Assembly (NCBI GenBank): GCA_021568835.1 | Contig: JAKGSH010000010.1 | Location: forward strand, 5,208,001-5,272,000 | Length of the DNA stretch: 64,000 nucleotides | Direction: 5' to 3' | Source of the DNA: Streptomyces sp. Tue 6430 | GTDB lineage: Bacteria > Actinomycetota > Actinomycetes > Streptomycetales > Streptomycetaceae | Shown here: piece by piece, positions 41,169 through 49,315 of the stretch | Layout of the letters: every line of letters starts with the position of its first letter | How positions within the stretch are numbered: position 1 is the stretch's first letter | Notes under the pieces: generated by a model | The model's input: only the letters and a program-made list of their open reading frames with translations | Databases searched by the model: none | Told to the model about the DNA's origin: nothing | Program-made: the position numbers and the translations under genes

Positions 41169-42121
41169 CAGAGGGTCTCCGGGGCCGGGGGTTCCAGCAG
41201 CACGAGGCCGGCCGAGGCGTCGTCGGCGTCGGTGCCGCAGACCGCGAACACCGGCCCCTCGCCGCACTCGTCGAACAGGCCGACGGCCGTCGCGCACTGG
41301 AGCACGCCGAGCGCGCCGGAAGCGCGGCCGCAGTGCTCGGGCAGGGCGGTCCGCTCCACCCCGGGCAGCAGGCCGGCGTCGATCCCCCCGGGAGCCGCGT
41401 CGGGAAGGTGCCACCAGGCCGGCTCCGGCACACCGGAGGCGGCCAGCCGGTCCAGGACCGCCCCGACACCGGCCGCGCGGACGTACCGGCCGAGCACGGC
41501 GCGCACCCTCGCGCCCCGGGCCCGGGCCGCCGCCGCGTCCTCCAGGACGACGGCGGCGCCCCCGTCGACGGCGTGCCCGCCGCCGAGCAGCCGGCGTACG
41601 ACGTCGTTGTCCGGCTCGACGCCGATCACGAGGACCCGGTCCACGCGGCCCGCCGTGATCATGGTCGCGGCCCAGTTGACCGCGTCCAGGCCGGAGGTCG
41701 CGCCGTTGCACACCATCAGGTTGGGGCCGCGCAGGCCGTAGCGGATGGCCGCCGAGGAGGCGACGACGTTGCTCGACGCGTTCGGCAGGTCCATCGGGCT
41801 GGTCGCCGAGACGGTGCCCTCCCGCAGGGTGTCCAGCGCGCGGACGACCGTGTCCAGGTTGCCGTAGTTGGAGCTGACGACCACGCCGACGTCCCCGCCG
41901 GACACCGTGCCGTCCTCGCCGAGGAGGCCGGCGTCGGTCAGGGCCGCGGAGGTCAGGCAGTAGCCGAGCTGGGTGGCCCGGTCCTTGTAGCGCAGGCCCT
42001 TCTTGCCGACCAGGGCGGCCGGCTCGACCGGCCCCGCGCCGGGCTCGGGGCCGACCGCCAGCGCCTTGGCGCTGTCGGCCCCGGGGAGCAGGACGGAGAC
42101 TCCGCTGACGACGACACTCAC
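41168..42121 (-). CDS. Ketosynthase-like protein lacking the active cysteine (chain-length-factor-like), first copy
   Basis: A 317-residue, short thiolase-fold protein. The nucleophile region reads GPNLMVCNGATSGLDAV; the Cys is displaced three residues upstream of the usual site, where Ala is found, so a classical KS reaction is unlikely. It lacks HGTGT. The GTG start overlaps the stop of the catalytic KS gene immediately upstream (GTGA), which is how KS-alpha/CLF pairs are usually arranged. It is therefore probably the KS-beta partner of that KS, shaping the chain-length cavity. Confidence 0.83.
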   Translation of the reverse strand: MSVVVSGVSVLLPGADSAKALAVGPEPGAGPVEPAALVGKKGLRYKDRATQLGYCLTSAALTDAGLLGEDGTVSGGDVGVVVSSNYGNLDTVVRALDTLREGTVSATSPMDLPNASSNVVASSAAIRYGLRGPNLMVCNGATSGLDAVNWAATMITAGRVDRVLVIGVEPDNDVVRRLLGGGHAVDGGAAVVLEDAAAARARGARVRAVLGRYVRAAGVGAVLDRLAASGVPEPAWWHLPDAAPGGIDAGLLPGVERTALPEHCGRASGALGVLQCATAVGLFDECGEGPVFAVCGTDADDASAGLVLLEPPAPETL

Positions 42122-43263
42122 GGGGTGGCCTCCACAAGGGCGACGGCGTTGATGCCGCCGAATCCGAACGCGTTGAGCTGCGCCACGTTCATCGACGCGG
42201 ACGCGGCCTCACCGGTCACGAAACGGAACCGCGAGGCCTCCTCGACCGGCTGCTCCAGACCGACGGTGGGCGGCACCCGTCCCTCCTTGAGGGCGGTGAC
42301 ACCCATGACCAGGCCCATCAGCCCGGACGCGCCGGAGGTGTGGCCGGTCATCGACTTGATCGCCGTCATCAGCGGACCGCTCGCCGCGTCGCCCAGCGCG
42401 TCGGCCAGCGCCGTCGCCTCGGCCTCGTCGTTGAGCAGCGTCCCGGTGCCGTGCAGCATCACCAGGTCGACGTCCTCCGGCTTGACGCCGGCCATGTCGT
42501 ACGCGCCGCGCATCGCCTTCGCGATGCCCTCCGGGGAGGGCGCGGTGACGTGGAAGGCGTCGCAGTTGACGGCGACGCTGCGGAGCAGCGCGTGCGTCCG
42601 CCGGTCGCCGGCCTCCCGGCCGAGGACGACGGCGGCGGCGCCGTCGCCCATGAGGACGCCGGTGCGGTTCCGGTCGAAGGGCCGCACCCGGTCCGGCGGC
42701 GTCGGGTGAACCCGCTCCAGCAGGCCGTACATGCTCTCGGTGAGCACGTCCACACCCGCGACGATCACCGTGCCGGGGGCGTGGTCGCCCTCCTCCGCCA
42801 GCAGGTCCGAGCCGAGGGCCAGCGCGTACAGGGAGGCGGAACAGGCGTTGGAGAAGGTGTGCGTCACATCGGCGTTGAACCGCTCGCGCAGCGCGGTGCC
42901 GAAGTGCAGGCCGGTGTCGTCCAGGGTGGCGCCCTCGCGCCACCACAGCTCCAGGGAGCGCAGCTCGCGCAGTCCCGTCCCGATGAGGATCGGGATGCCG
43001 GCGAGGTCCTCGCCCAGGCCCGCGTCGGCCGCCGCCTGGGCGATCGCGTCGACGAGCAGCGCGGTGGCGCGGGCGGGCACGTCCGCGCCCTCCGCGGGGC
43101 GGTCGTCCACCTCGTAGGCGTGCTGCGCCCGGAAACGGGTGCGGTCGAACCCGCGCAGCTCGGCGCGGCCGGTGACTCCCCGGCACAGGTTCTCGAAGAG
43201 CGGGCCGACACCTCTCCCGGTGCTGGCCACGGCACCCATGCCGATGATCGGACGGCTCAGCAT
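42118..43263 (-). CDS. Catalytic 3-oxoacyl-ACP synthase (second KS)
   Basis: A 381-residue ketosynthase with a full catalytic set: Cys in FSNACSASLYAL, first His in LHGTGT, second His in GHTSGASG. It performs decarboxylative condensation of malonyl-ACP with the growing chain. ATG 43263 lies inside the end of the first KS gene (ATGCTGA overlap) behind GGAGGAG. It is directly followed by the cysteine-less KS-like gene, suggesting a KS/CLF heterodimer. It is clearly divergent from the first KS, so the two pairs may handle different chain lengths or steps. Confidence 0.94.
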   Translation of the reverse strand: MLSRPIIGMGAVASTGRGVGPLFENLCRGVTGRAELRGFDRTRFRAQHAYEVDDRPAEGADVPARATALLVDAIAQAAADAGLGEDLAGIPILIGTGLRELRSLELWWREGATLDDTGLHFGTALRERFNADVTHTFSNACSASLYALALGSDLLAEEGDHAPGTVIVAGVDVLTESMYGLLERVHPTPPDRVRPFDRNRTGVLMGDGAAAVVLGREAGDRRTHALLRSVAVNCDAFHVTAPSPEGIAKAMRGAYDMAGVKPEDVDLVMLHGTGTLLNDEAEATALADALGDAASGPLMTAIKSMTGHTSGASGLMGLVMGVTALKEGRVPPTVGLEQPVEEASRFRFVTGEAASASMNVAQLNAFGFGGINAVALVEATP

Positions 43264-44527
43264 GTCTCCTCCTCGGGCTCCACGGGCCGGTCGTAGCGGC
43301 CCAGGAGGACCACGGCGTTGTTGCCGCCGAAGGCCAGTCCGTTGTTCTGGACGACCCTGAGGTCGGCCTCGACGGCCTTGTTCGGCACGCAGTCCACGTC
43401 GCACTCGGGGTCCGTGGTGACGTGGTTGATCGTCGGGGGATGAACCGGTGGGCGATGGCCAGTGCGCAGCCGATGGCGCCCAGGGCGCTGGCCGCGCCCA
43501 TGCTGTGACCGAGCATCGACTTCATGGAGACGGTGCGCGGCGGGGTGCCGAACACCTCGCGGATGGCGCCCGCCTCGGTGATGTCGTTGGCCTTGGTCCC
43601 CGTCCCGTGGGCGGAGATCAGGTCCACCTCGGACGGTTTCACGCCCGCGTTGTCCAGGGCGAGTTCCATGCAGCGGGCGACGCTGGCCCGGTTGGGCGCC
43701 ACCTGGTGGTGGGCGTCGCAGTTGAGGCCGTATCCGAGCACCTCGGCGTAGATGGTGGCGCCGCGCTCCAGGGCCGACTCCAGCCGCTCCAGGACGAGCA
43801 CTCCGGCGCCCTCGCCGGTCAGGATCCCCTTGCGGTCGGCGTCGAAGGGCCGGCAGTGCTCCGGCGCGATGGTCCCCAGCCGGTAGAAGCCGGTGAACGT
43901 CTTGCGGCACATGGCGTCCGCGCCGCCGCAGAACGCGTAGTCCGCCTCGCCGGAGCGCACCGCGTCGAAGCCGTAGCCGATGGCGTAGTTCCCGGCGGCG
44001 CACGCGGTGGGAACCGTGACGGCCTCGACGTCGGACAGTTCGAGCTCCTGGGCGATGGCGACGGAGAGCCGTCCGGCGGGGATCCTCCCGGCCGCCATCG
44101 GGTCGAACGTCTGCGGTCCGCCCTCGAGTTCGGCCTCGACCAGCTGATCGAGGTCGTAGGACTCGCCATCGGTGGTGCCGATGGAGATCAGTCCCCGTCG
44201 GCCGCGCAGGTCGGCGGCGTCGAGACCGGCGTCCTCCAGGGCCATCCGGGCCGCGGCGGCCGAGAACTGCGCGGCCCTGCCGAGCTGTTCCGCGTCCAGG
44301 GTGCGGATCCAGTCCATCGGTTCGAAGTCGACGATCTCGCAGCCGTTGGCGTGGGCGAAACCCTCGGTGTCGAACACGGTGATGGGCCGGGCCCCGCTGC
44401 GGCCCTCCTGCAGCCCGCCGAGAAACTCCTTCACCCCCAGCCCGATGCTGGAGACCACTCCGAGCCCCGTCAGGACCACCCGGTGCCGTCCCGTTGCCTC
44501 CGGGCCGGTGTCGTGCACTGCCGACAT
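43257..44527 (-). CDS. Catalytic 3-oxoacyl-ACP synthase (first KS, one frameshift)
   Basis: About 423 residues of FabF-type ketosynthase after restoring one base in the G run at 43435-43439. Active residues: Cys in VPTACAAGNYAIGYG, His in SAHGTGTKANDITEAG, His in MLGHSMGAASALGA; the C-terminal NNGLAFGGNNAVVLL motif lies after the break. ATG 44527 follows AAGGAGGT; an in-frame GTG at 44545 lacks a ribosome site. It is the classical KS-alpha of the set and is followed by a second KS and a CLF-like gene in one overlapping operon. Confidence 0.94.
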
Positions 44528-44587
44528 GCCTACCTCCTTGTCCACGTCCGACCTGCGCGCGCGCCACCCGAAGGCGTCGCGGACGGA

Positions 44588-44842
44588 TTACCAGCCGGCC
44601 GGCTCGCCGACGACCTCGTACACGCCCTTGAGGTTGACCATGCGGGGCAGTTCGGCCTGGTTGATGACCACGCCGAACTCCTTCTCCAGGGCCGCGAGAA
44701 TTTCGATCGCGCGGAGCGAGTCGGCGTTGTGGTCCTCCTTGAAGAGGCTCGTTTCCGAAACCTCGTCCTCCTCGATCTCAAGGATGTCGCAGACGATTTC
44801 CTTGATGACGACGAGACGCTCTTCACGCGTTGCAGCAGCCAT
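44588..44842 (-). CDS. Acyl carrier protein (first ACP)
   Basis: An 84-residue discrete ACP with the phosphopantetheine site in HNADSLRAIEILAALE (Ser of DSL), and helix IV region VNLKGVYEVVG. ATG 44842 follows GAGAGAGG. It is the first gene of the polyketide operon; its leader carries an 8-bp inverted repeat (44860-44880). It probably tethers the growing polyene chain for the KS proteins encoded next. Confidence 0.95.
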   Translation of the reverse strand: MAAATREERLVVIKEIVCDILEIEEDEVSETSLFKEDHNADSLRAIEILAALEKEFGVVINQAELPRMVNLKGVYEVVGEPAGW

Positions 44843-44859
44843 GCCGATACCTCTCTCAT

Positions 44860-44880
44860 GAATTGCCGAACAGGCAATTC
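44860..44880. promoter_or_regulatory. Perfect 8-bp inverted repeat in the leader of the acyl operon
   Basis: On the + strand GAATTGCC, 5 nt (GAACA), GGCAATTC. It lies 18 nt upstream of the first ACP start, just before its ribosome-binding site. It could be an operator for a dimeric regulator or an RNA hairpin in the leader. It is A/T-richer than its surroundings. Confidence 0.5.
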
Positions 44881-45094
44881 CCGTAAGTTCCTGACGATTT
44901 CTAAGCCACGGCTGTCCGCTCCGGCAAGCCGCATTGCACAAAGCTGCCAAGCGCCGCCAGGTGTTTTTCCGCGGGCAGCGGGCAGGGGCGGGTTTCGGCA
45001 GGCTCCGGCCGTGGTTCGGGACGTGGTCGGGCCGTGCTTGGGCCGTGGTCGGGCCGTGTTCCGGCCCGGTGTCCGGCCGTGGTCCGGCCCGGTG

Positions 45095-45862
45095 TCAGCG
45101 CAGCCGGGAGGCGAGGTCGGCGACGAGCTCGTCCCTGCGCGGCGCCAGGTAGAAGTGGTCGCCCTCCCACACCTTGAGCTCGAAGCCCTTCGGGGCGACG
45201 TCCGCCCAGGCGGCGACGTCCGCCACCGTGACGTTGGGATCGCGGTCCCCGACGTGTCCGACGACCGGGCAGCGCACGGGCAGGGCCGGCCGGGGGCCCT
45301 TCTCGGCGTACCGCCCCACGATGGAGAAGTCGGCCAGGAGCGCGGGCATCACGAGTTCCTGAAGGTCGGGGTCCTCCAGCAGGGCGGCGTCGGTGCCGCC
45401 CAGCTTGCGGACCTCGGCGAGGACCGACTCGGCGCCGTCCAGGTGCGCGGTGCGCGGCCGCTGCCCGTGGGGAGGCCGCTGGCCGGAGACGACGAGCACG
45501 CTCGGGCCGAAGCCGTGCTTGCGTTCCAGGCGGACCGCCACCTCGTAGGCGAGCGAGGCCCCCATGCTGTGGCCGAAAAGTGCCAACGGCTTGTCGAGGA
45601 GCGGCAGTACGGCCGCCGTCACCGCGTCGGCCAGCTCCTCCATGGTCTCCAGGCAGGGCTCGACGATCCGTTCCTGGCGCCCCGGGTAGCGGGCGGCGAG
45701 GACCTCGACGTCGTCGCCGAGGGCGTTTCCCCAGGAGTGGTAGAAACTCGCCGAACCACCGGCGTGCGGCAGGCAGAGCAGCCGCATGCGGGCGGGGGCG
45801 GACGGGGGGTAGCGCCGGAACCACGTCGCGTCGCTTCCGGGGGTGTGCTTCAGGGTGTTCAT
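45095..45862 (-). CDS. Type II thioesterase
   Basis: A 255-residue alpha/beta hydrolase of the external (type II) thioesterase family that clears mis-acylated carrier proteins in NRPS/PKS lines. It shows LLCLPHAGGSASFYHSW at the N-terminus, the nucleophile elbow FGHSMGASLAYE (Ser), Asp in GDRDPNVT and His in WEGDHFYL. ATG 45862 is preferred because the conserved family start begins shortly after it; an upstream in-frame extension runs into repeats. It is read with the transacylase and polyketide operon. Confidence 0.94.
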   Translation of the reverse strand: MNTLKHTPGSDATWFRRYPPSAPARMRLLCLPHAGGSASFYHSWGNALGDDVEVLAARYPGRQERIVEPCLETMEELADAVTAAVLPLLDKPLALFGHSMGASLAYEVAVRLERKHGFGPSVLVVSGQRPPHGQRPRTAHLDGAESVLAEVRKLGGTDAALLEDPDLQELVMPALLADFSIVGRYAEKGPRPALPVRCPVVGHVGDRDPNVTVADVAAWADVAPKGFELKVWEGDHFYLAPRRDELVADLASRLR

Positions 45863-45923
45863 GGCACCGGGCTTCTGGTAGCGGGGAGTTCGGTACGGAG
45901 CGGAGGGGGAGCCGCAGGGCCGC

Positions 45924-46034
45924 GGGGGAGCCGCAAGGCGGCGGGGAGTCACACGGTGGCGGGGGAGCCGCAAGGCGGCGGGGAGTCACACGGTGGCGGG
46001 GGAGCCTCAAGGCCGCGGGGAGTCACACGGCGGT
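45924..46034. repeat. Three tandem 37-bp repeats at the end of the transacylase gene
   Basis: Copies at 45924-45960, 45961-45997 and 45998-46034; the first two are identical and the third has a few changes. Partial copies flank the array. On the minus strand each unit contains GTGTGACTCCCCGC, the same context as the transacylase stop codon (GTG TGA), so the array seems to have grown from the 3' end of that gene. Confidence 0.85.
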
Positions 46035-46041
46035 GCGGGAG

Positions 46042-47025
46042 TCACACGGCGGCGAGGTCCTTCAGGGCGCCGGGGCCGTCCACGGGGATCACCTCGACGT
46101 CGGGATCGATCCGGCGGATCAGGTTCGTCAGCACCCGCCCCGGGCCCAGCTCGACGAGCCGCCGGCAGCCGAGCCGTCCGGTCAGGGTCCGCACGCTCTT
46201 CTCCCAGAGCACCGGGGAGGAGAGCTGACGCACGGCCAGTTCGGCCCAGTTCCCGTCGCCGGCGTACGGCTCGGCGTCCACGTTGGCGACCACCGGGAGG
46301 TCTCCCGGGGCGAACCGCACGGTCCGCAGGGCCCGGCCCAGCCGCTCGGCCGCGGGCGCCATGAAGGGGCTGTGGAAGGCGCCCCCCACGGAGAGGCGGA
46401 TGAGTTTGGCCCCCACGCCCGGAGCCAGTTCCGCGGCCCGTTCGACGCCCTCGGCGGAGCCGGAGAGCCCGGTCTGCCCGGGGGCGTTGACGTTGGCCAC
46501 CCACACGTCGAGCCCTTCGAACCGCACCTCGGCGGCCAGCGCCTCGGCCTCCCGGAGCCCGGTCCCGACCAGCACGCCCATGGTGCCCGGACGCAGCCGC
46601 TCGGCCTCCCGCATGGCCTGCCCCCGCTCCGCCACCAGGGCGACGGCGTCCGGCAGCGTGAGCACTTCGGCCGCCGTCAGCGCCGCGTACTCTCCCAGGC
46701 TGTGTCCGGCACACGCCACCGCGTCGTCCAGCGCCCCGGACCGCGCCGCCTCGGCGTAGGCCATCAGGGTCACCGTGAAGACCGAGAGCTGGGCGAGGTC
46801 GGTACGGCGCAGCACGTCGGTCGGGGTCCGCAGCAGCAGTTCCTCGAGGTCCTCGCCGCAGTACCGGGAGACCTCGGCGGCCAGGCTCCACGCGGCGGTG
46901 TCCCGCCAGGGCTCACCCATGCCTTGACGTTGCGTCCCTTGTCCGGGGAACACCAGACCGATCGGCGTCGGGGTCAACTTTCCACACCTTCCAGGCGGCA
47001 CAGGGACCGAGGCGGGGGCCCGCAC
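46042..47025 (-). CDS. Malonyl-CoA:ACP transacylase (FabD-like)
   Basis: About 327 residues, or 311 from the alternative start. It loads malonyl units onto the discrete ACPs. Catalytic Ser in ACAGHSLGEYAALTA, His in GGAFHSPFM, and the N-terminal GLVFPGQGTQRQGMG. The given GTG start adds 16 residues before the conserved region; TTG 46977, behind a GGAAGG-like site, gives LTPTPIGLVFPGQG and may be the true start. It stands between the regulators and the type II thioesterase. Confidence 0.93.
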   Translation of the reverse strand: MRAPASVPVPPGRCGKLTPTPIGLVFPGQGTQRQGMGEPWRDTAAWSLAAEVSRYCGEDLEELLLRTPTDVLRRTDLAQLSVFTVTLMAYAEAARSGALDDAVACAGHSLGEYAALTAAEVLTLPDAVALVAERGQAMREAERLRPGTMGVLVGTGLREAEALAAEVRFEGLDVWVANVNAPGQTGLSGSAEGVERAAELAPGVGAKLIRLSVGGAFHSPFMAPAAERLGRALRTVRFAPGDLPVVANVDAEPYAGDGNWAELAVRQLSSPVLWEKSVRTLTGRLGCRRLVELGPGRVLTNLIRRIDPDVEVIPVDGPGALKDLAAV

Positions 47026-47041
47026 CCGGCTGTTCGTCCCG

Positions 47042-47112
47042 GGTGACGGGCCCCGTCACCGGTGCGCCGCGGGCCGAGGAGTGAGGGTCCAGGGGGCCCC
47101 ACGGCGCACCGG
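47042..47112. promoter_or_regulatory. Two nested inverted repeats upstream of the transacylase gene
   Basis: GGTGACGGG and CCCGTCACC face each other with one base between (47042-47060). Overlapping this, CCGGTGCGCCG (47059-47069) pairs perfectly with CGGCGCACCGG (47102-47112) across 32 nt. They lie between the LuxR-type gene stop and the transacylase start, so they may form a terminator/antiterminator-like structure or an operator. Function is not shown. Confidence 0.45.
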
Positions 47113-47245
47113 ATCGCCGGCGGCACGGGAAACGCGCGGGCCGCCGGAGCTCTCGGGTCAGGGGGTGTCCGGTCGTCCGCCCGGGGGCGGACGCCGTCCG
47201 TGTCGTCCTTGTCTAACCGGCCCCGTCGCAAGGGTGCAACGACGG

Positions 47246-48130
47246 CTACAGGAAGCTGCCAGGGCCGGGCCGGCCGTCGCCCGAAGGCGCGCCGCCCGCG
47301 CCGCGCGCGTCCGGCGCCGCTTCCCGGGCCGGCCCGTCCTGCCGCCGTGCGCCCCGTCGGGCCGGTGCCCCGGACGGTCCCTCGACCGGTCCCGCCGGTC
47401 CGGCCGACGGCTGGGCGGGGTTCTTCCGGTTCTTGGGCAGCAGCCCCAGCTCGGCAGCCCGGACCCCCGCCTGGAAGCGTGAACTCGCTCCGAGGAGCGC
47501 CATGATCTCCGCGACGTAGCGGCGGTAGGTGCGCACCGAGACGGAGAGCTCGCGCGCGGCGACCTCGTCGGTGATGCCGACCTGGAGGCAGCTCAGGATC
47601 TGCCGGGCCACGTCGGCACGGTCGCGGTCACCGAAGTCGATCCGTTCCTCGACCCGGACCGCCTGGCGCCAGAGCCCTTCGAAGAGGGTGCCCAGCGTGC
47701 CGATCACGGTGGCGGCGCGGATCACCGAGGCCTGTCGCCCGATGACCGCCTGCGAGGTCACCAGGGCGGCCGCCCCGTCGACCATCATCACCTGGAGCAT
47801 GGGCACCCGGGCCACCCGCACCTCGTACCGGAGGTTCTTGAGCATGTGGGGCCTGACCACCCCGCTGTCGAGCATCGCCTGGGTGCACAGGAGCCGCAGC
47901 CCGATGTTCTTCCGGCTGTTCTCCAGCTCCCAGTACACGGAGTTGATCGCCTCGACGTGCTCCGAGTCGGCCAGCACGATGTCGATGGTCCGTTCGGCCT
48001 CGGCGACGAGCCCGAGGGCCGCCGCCGCCACCTCACCGCTGCAGGCGGGCACGTTGGTGATCAGTGAGTCCCGCACGACACGGTCGCGGTGCTTGGCGAC
48101 GGTGGCCTCGATCAGCCGGCGGACCTCCAT
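47246..48130 (-). CDS. LuxR-type transcriptional regulator, first copy (possibly longer at the 5' end)
   Basis: 294 residues from ATG 48130. A C-terminal helix-turn-helix of LuxR type reads GITDEVAARELSVSVRTYRR and continues to RFQAGVRAAELGLL (about residues 180-235), followed by a Pro/Gly/Ala-rich tail. The N-terminal 170 residues form a sensor-like domain shared with the neighbour regulator, not an ATPase or response-regulator receiver. Comparison with that neighbour suggests the true start is ATG 48279, which overlaps the neighbour's stop (ATGGCTGA), with one missing base between 48279 and 48130. Probably a pathway-specific activator. Confidence 0.85.
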   Translation of the reverse strand: MEVRRLIEATVAKHRDRVVRDSLITNVPACSGEVAAAALGLVAEAERTIDIVLADSEHVEAINSVYWELENSRKNIGLRLLCTQAMLDSGVVRPHMLKNLRYEVRVARVPMLQVMMVDGAAALVTSQAVIGRQASVIRAATVIGTLGTLFEGLWRQAVRVEERIDFGDRDRADVARQILSCLQVGITDEVAARELSVSVRTYRRYVAEIMALLGASSRFQAGVRAAELGLLPKNRKNPAQPSAGPAGPVEGPSGAPARRGARRQDGPAREAAPDARGAGGAPSGDGRPGPGSFL

Positions 48131-48271
48131 GAGCGTCTGCTCCAGGTCGTCCGCGGGCTGTTCACCGAGCTGCCCGGCGTCCTCGCCTTGGCCGCGAGGG
48201 CCCTGCGCGGTGGTGTGCCGCGGCCGTGCGACGGGATCGGGGAGGGGTCAGGAGAGGGATCGGGAGAGGGG

Positions 48272-49189
48272 TCAGCCATGACGGTGCGATCCCCCGACGG
48301 GCTCTCTGCGGCGGGCGTCGTCGCGCTGCGGCAGCAGCGCCATCTCCACGGCCCTGACCCCGGCCTGGAAGCGGGAGTTGGCTCCCAGCTCCTGCATGAT
48401 CTCCGCGACGTGGCGGCGGTACGTGCGCAGGGACACCCGGAGTTCGCGTGCCGCCACCTCGTCGGTGCGGCCCATGCACAGCTGTTCCAGGACGCGTCGT
48501 ACCGACTCCGTCCGCATGCGCTCACTCGTGCGCTGGTACTCGGCGAGCGACCGGGCGTTGGCCCAGGACCCGGCGAACAGCAGGTCCAGGGCGCGCGCCG
48601 ACGCCGTGTCCTTGATGATCGCGGCGTCGTACGCCTTTCCGGGAGAGTCCGGCACGAGGGCGACCCGGCTGTCGACGATCAGCATGCCGCGCAACTCCCC
48701 CTTGTCGACCCGGATCTCGTACCGCGGGTCCTGGAAGTCCTCGGCGTTGGGCCGGCAGCTGTTCACCGCCTGCGGCGTGCACAGCAGCCGGACGACCGGG
48801 CCGCCCGGCCTGCCGCCCGCCGTCCGTCCCTTGGAGGGTGTCGCGTGGGCGGCGAGCGCGTCGAACACGGCGGACGCGTTCTCGCCGGCGGACAGCGACA
48901 CGGAGACGGAGTGACGCGCCAGTCCGACGAGCCGGGTGACTGTGCCGCCGATGTCGCCGTCGTCCGCGCGCAGGACGAGGGATTCACGCACCGGCCTGGT
49001 CCGGTGCAGCGACATCGTCGATTCGATCAGCGCGCGTGCCTGAAGCAGCGCGCTTTCCATCCTGTTGATGCCGTCGGCCGTTTCGGTGATGCCCGCGGCC
49101 GGCCCGTCTGGTGAAGGTATCCCGATCAGGGTAGAAATCAGGTCTTTACCATCGGTTTTCAACATGGAACTCTTCATTACACCGATCAT
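48272..49189 (-). CDS. LuxR-type transcriptional regulator, second copy
   Basis: 305 residues. The C-terminal LuxR-type helix-turn-helix reads GRTDEVAARELRVSLRTYRR and continues to RFQAGVRAVEMALLP. The N-terminal half resembles the adjacent regulator (ALLQARALIESTMSLHRTRPVRESLVL compared with LMEVRRLIEATVAKHRDRVVRDSLIT), so the pair arose by duplication. Start choice is uncertain: ATG 49189 has a GGGGA too close to it, and further in-frame ATGs follow within 25 nt. Two perfect inverted repeats lie within 130 bp upstream. It heads the leftward cluster and probably activates it. Confidence 0.88.
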   Translation of the reverse strand: MIGVMKSSMLKTDGKDLISTLIGIPSPDGPAAGITETADGINRMESALLQARALIESTMSLHRTRPVRESLVLRADDGDIGGTVTRLVGLARHSVSVSLSAGENASAVFDALAAHATPSKGRTAGGRPGGPVVRLLCTPQAVNSCRPNAEDFQDPRYEIRVDKGELRGMLIVDSRVALVPDSPGKAYDAAIIKDTASARALDLLFAGSWANARSLAEYQRTSERMRTESVRRVLEQLCMGRTDEVAARELRVSLRTYRRHVAEIMQELGANSRFQAGVRAVEMALLPQRDDARRREPVGGSHRHG

Positions 49190-49250
49190 TCCCCGTGATG
49201 CTCAGCGATAGAATCCTCATCCCGGAGGATGAAGTTGGTAAATCCGATGC

Positions 49251-49267
49251 CAGGAATTGTATTCCTG
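49251..49267. promoter_or_regulatory. Perfect inverted repeat CAGGAAT-TGT-ATTCCTG upstream of LuxR-type regulator
   Basis: Seven-base arms with a 3-nt spacer, 62-78 bp upstream of the second LuxR-type gene. Size and symmetry fit a dimeric HTH regulator site. Whether it autoregulates this gene is inference. Confidence 0.5.
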
Positions 49268-49290
49268 ATGAAAAATTTACAGAGGCTCCT

Positions 49291-49315
49291 GATTGTTAAT
49301 TTTGGCTGAACAATC
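49291..49315. promoter_or_regulatory. Perfect inverted repeat GATTGTT-N11-AACAATC upstream of LuxR-type regulator
   Basis: Seven-base arms, 11-nt spacer, in an A/T-rich stretch 102-126 bp upstream of the regulator start. The 18-bp centre-to-centre arm spacing places both arms on one face of the helix within two turns. Candidate operator or activator site. Confidence 0.5.
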
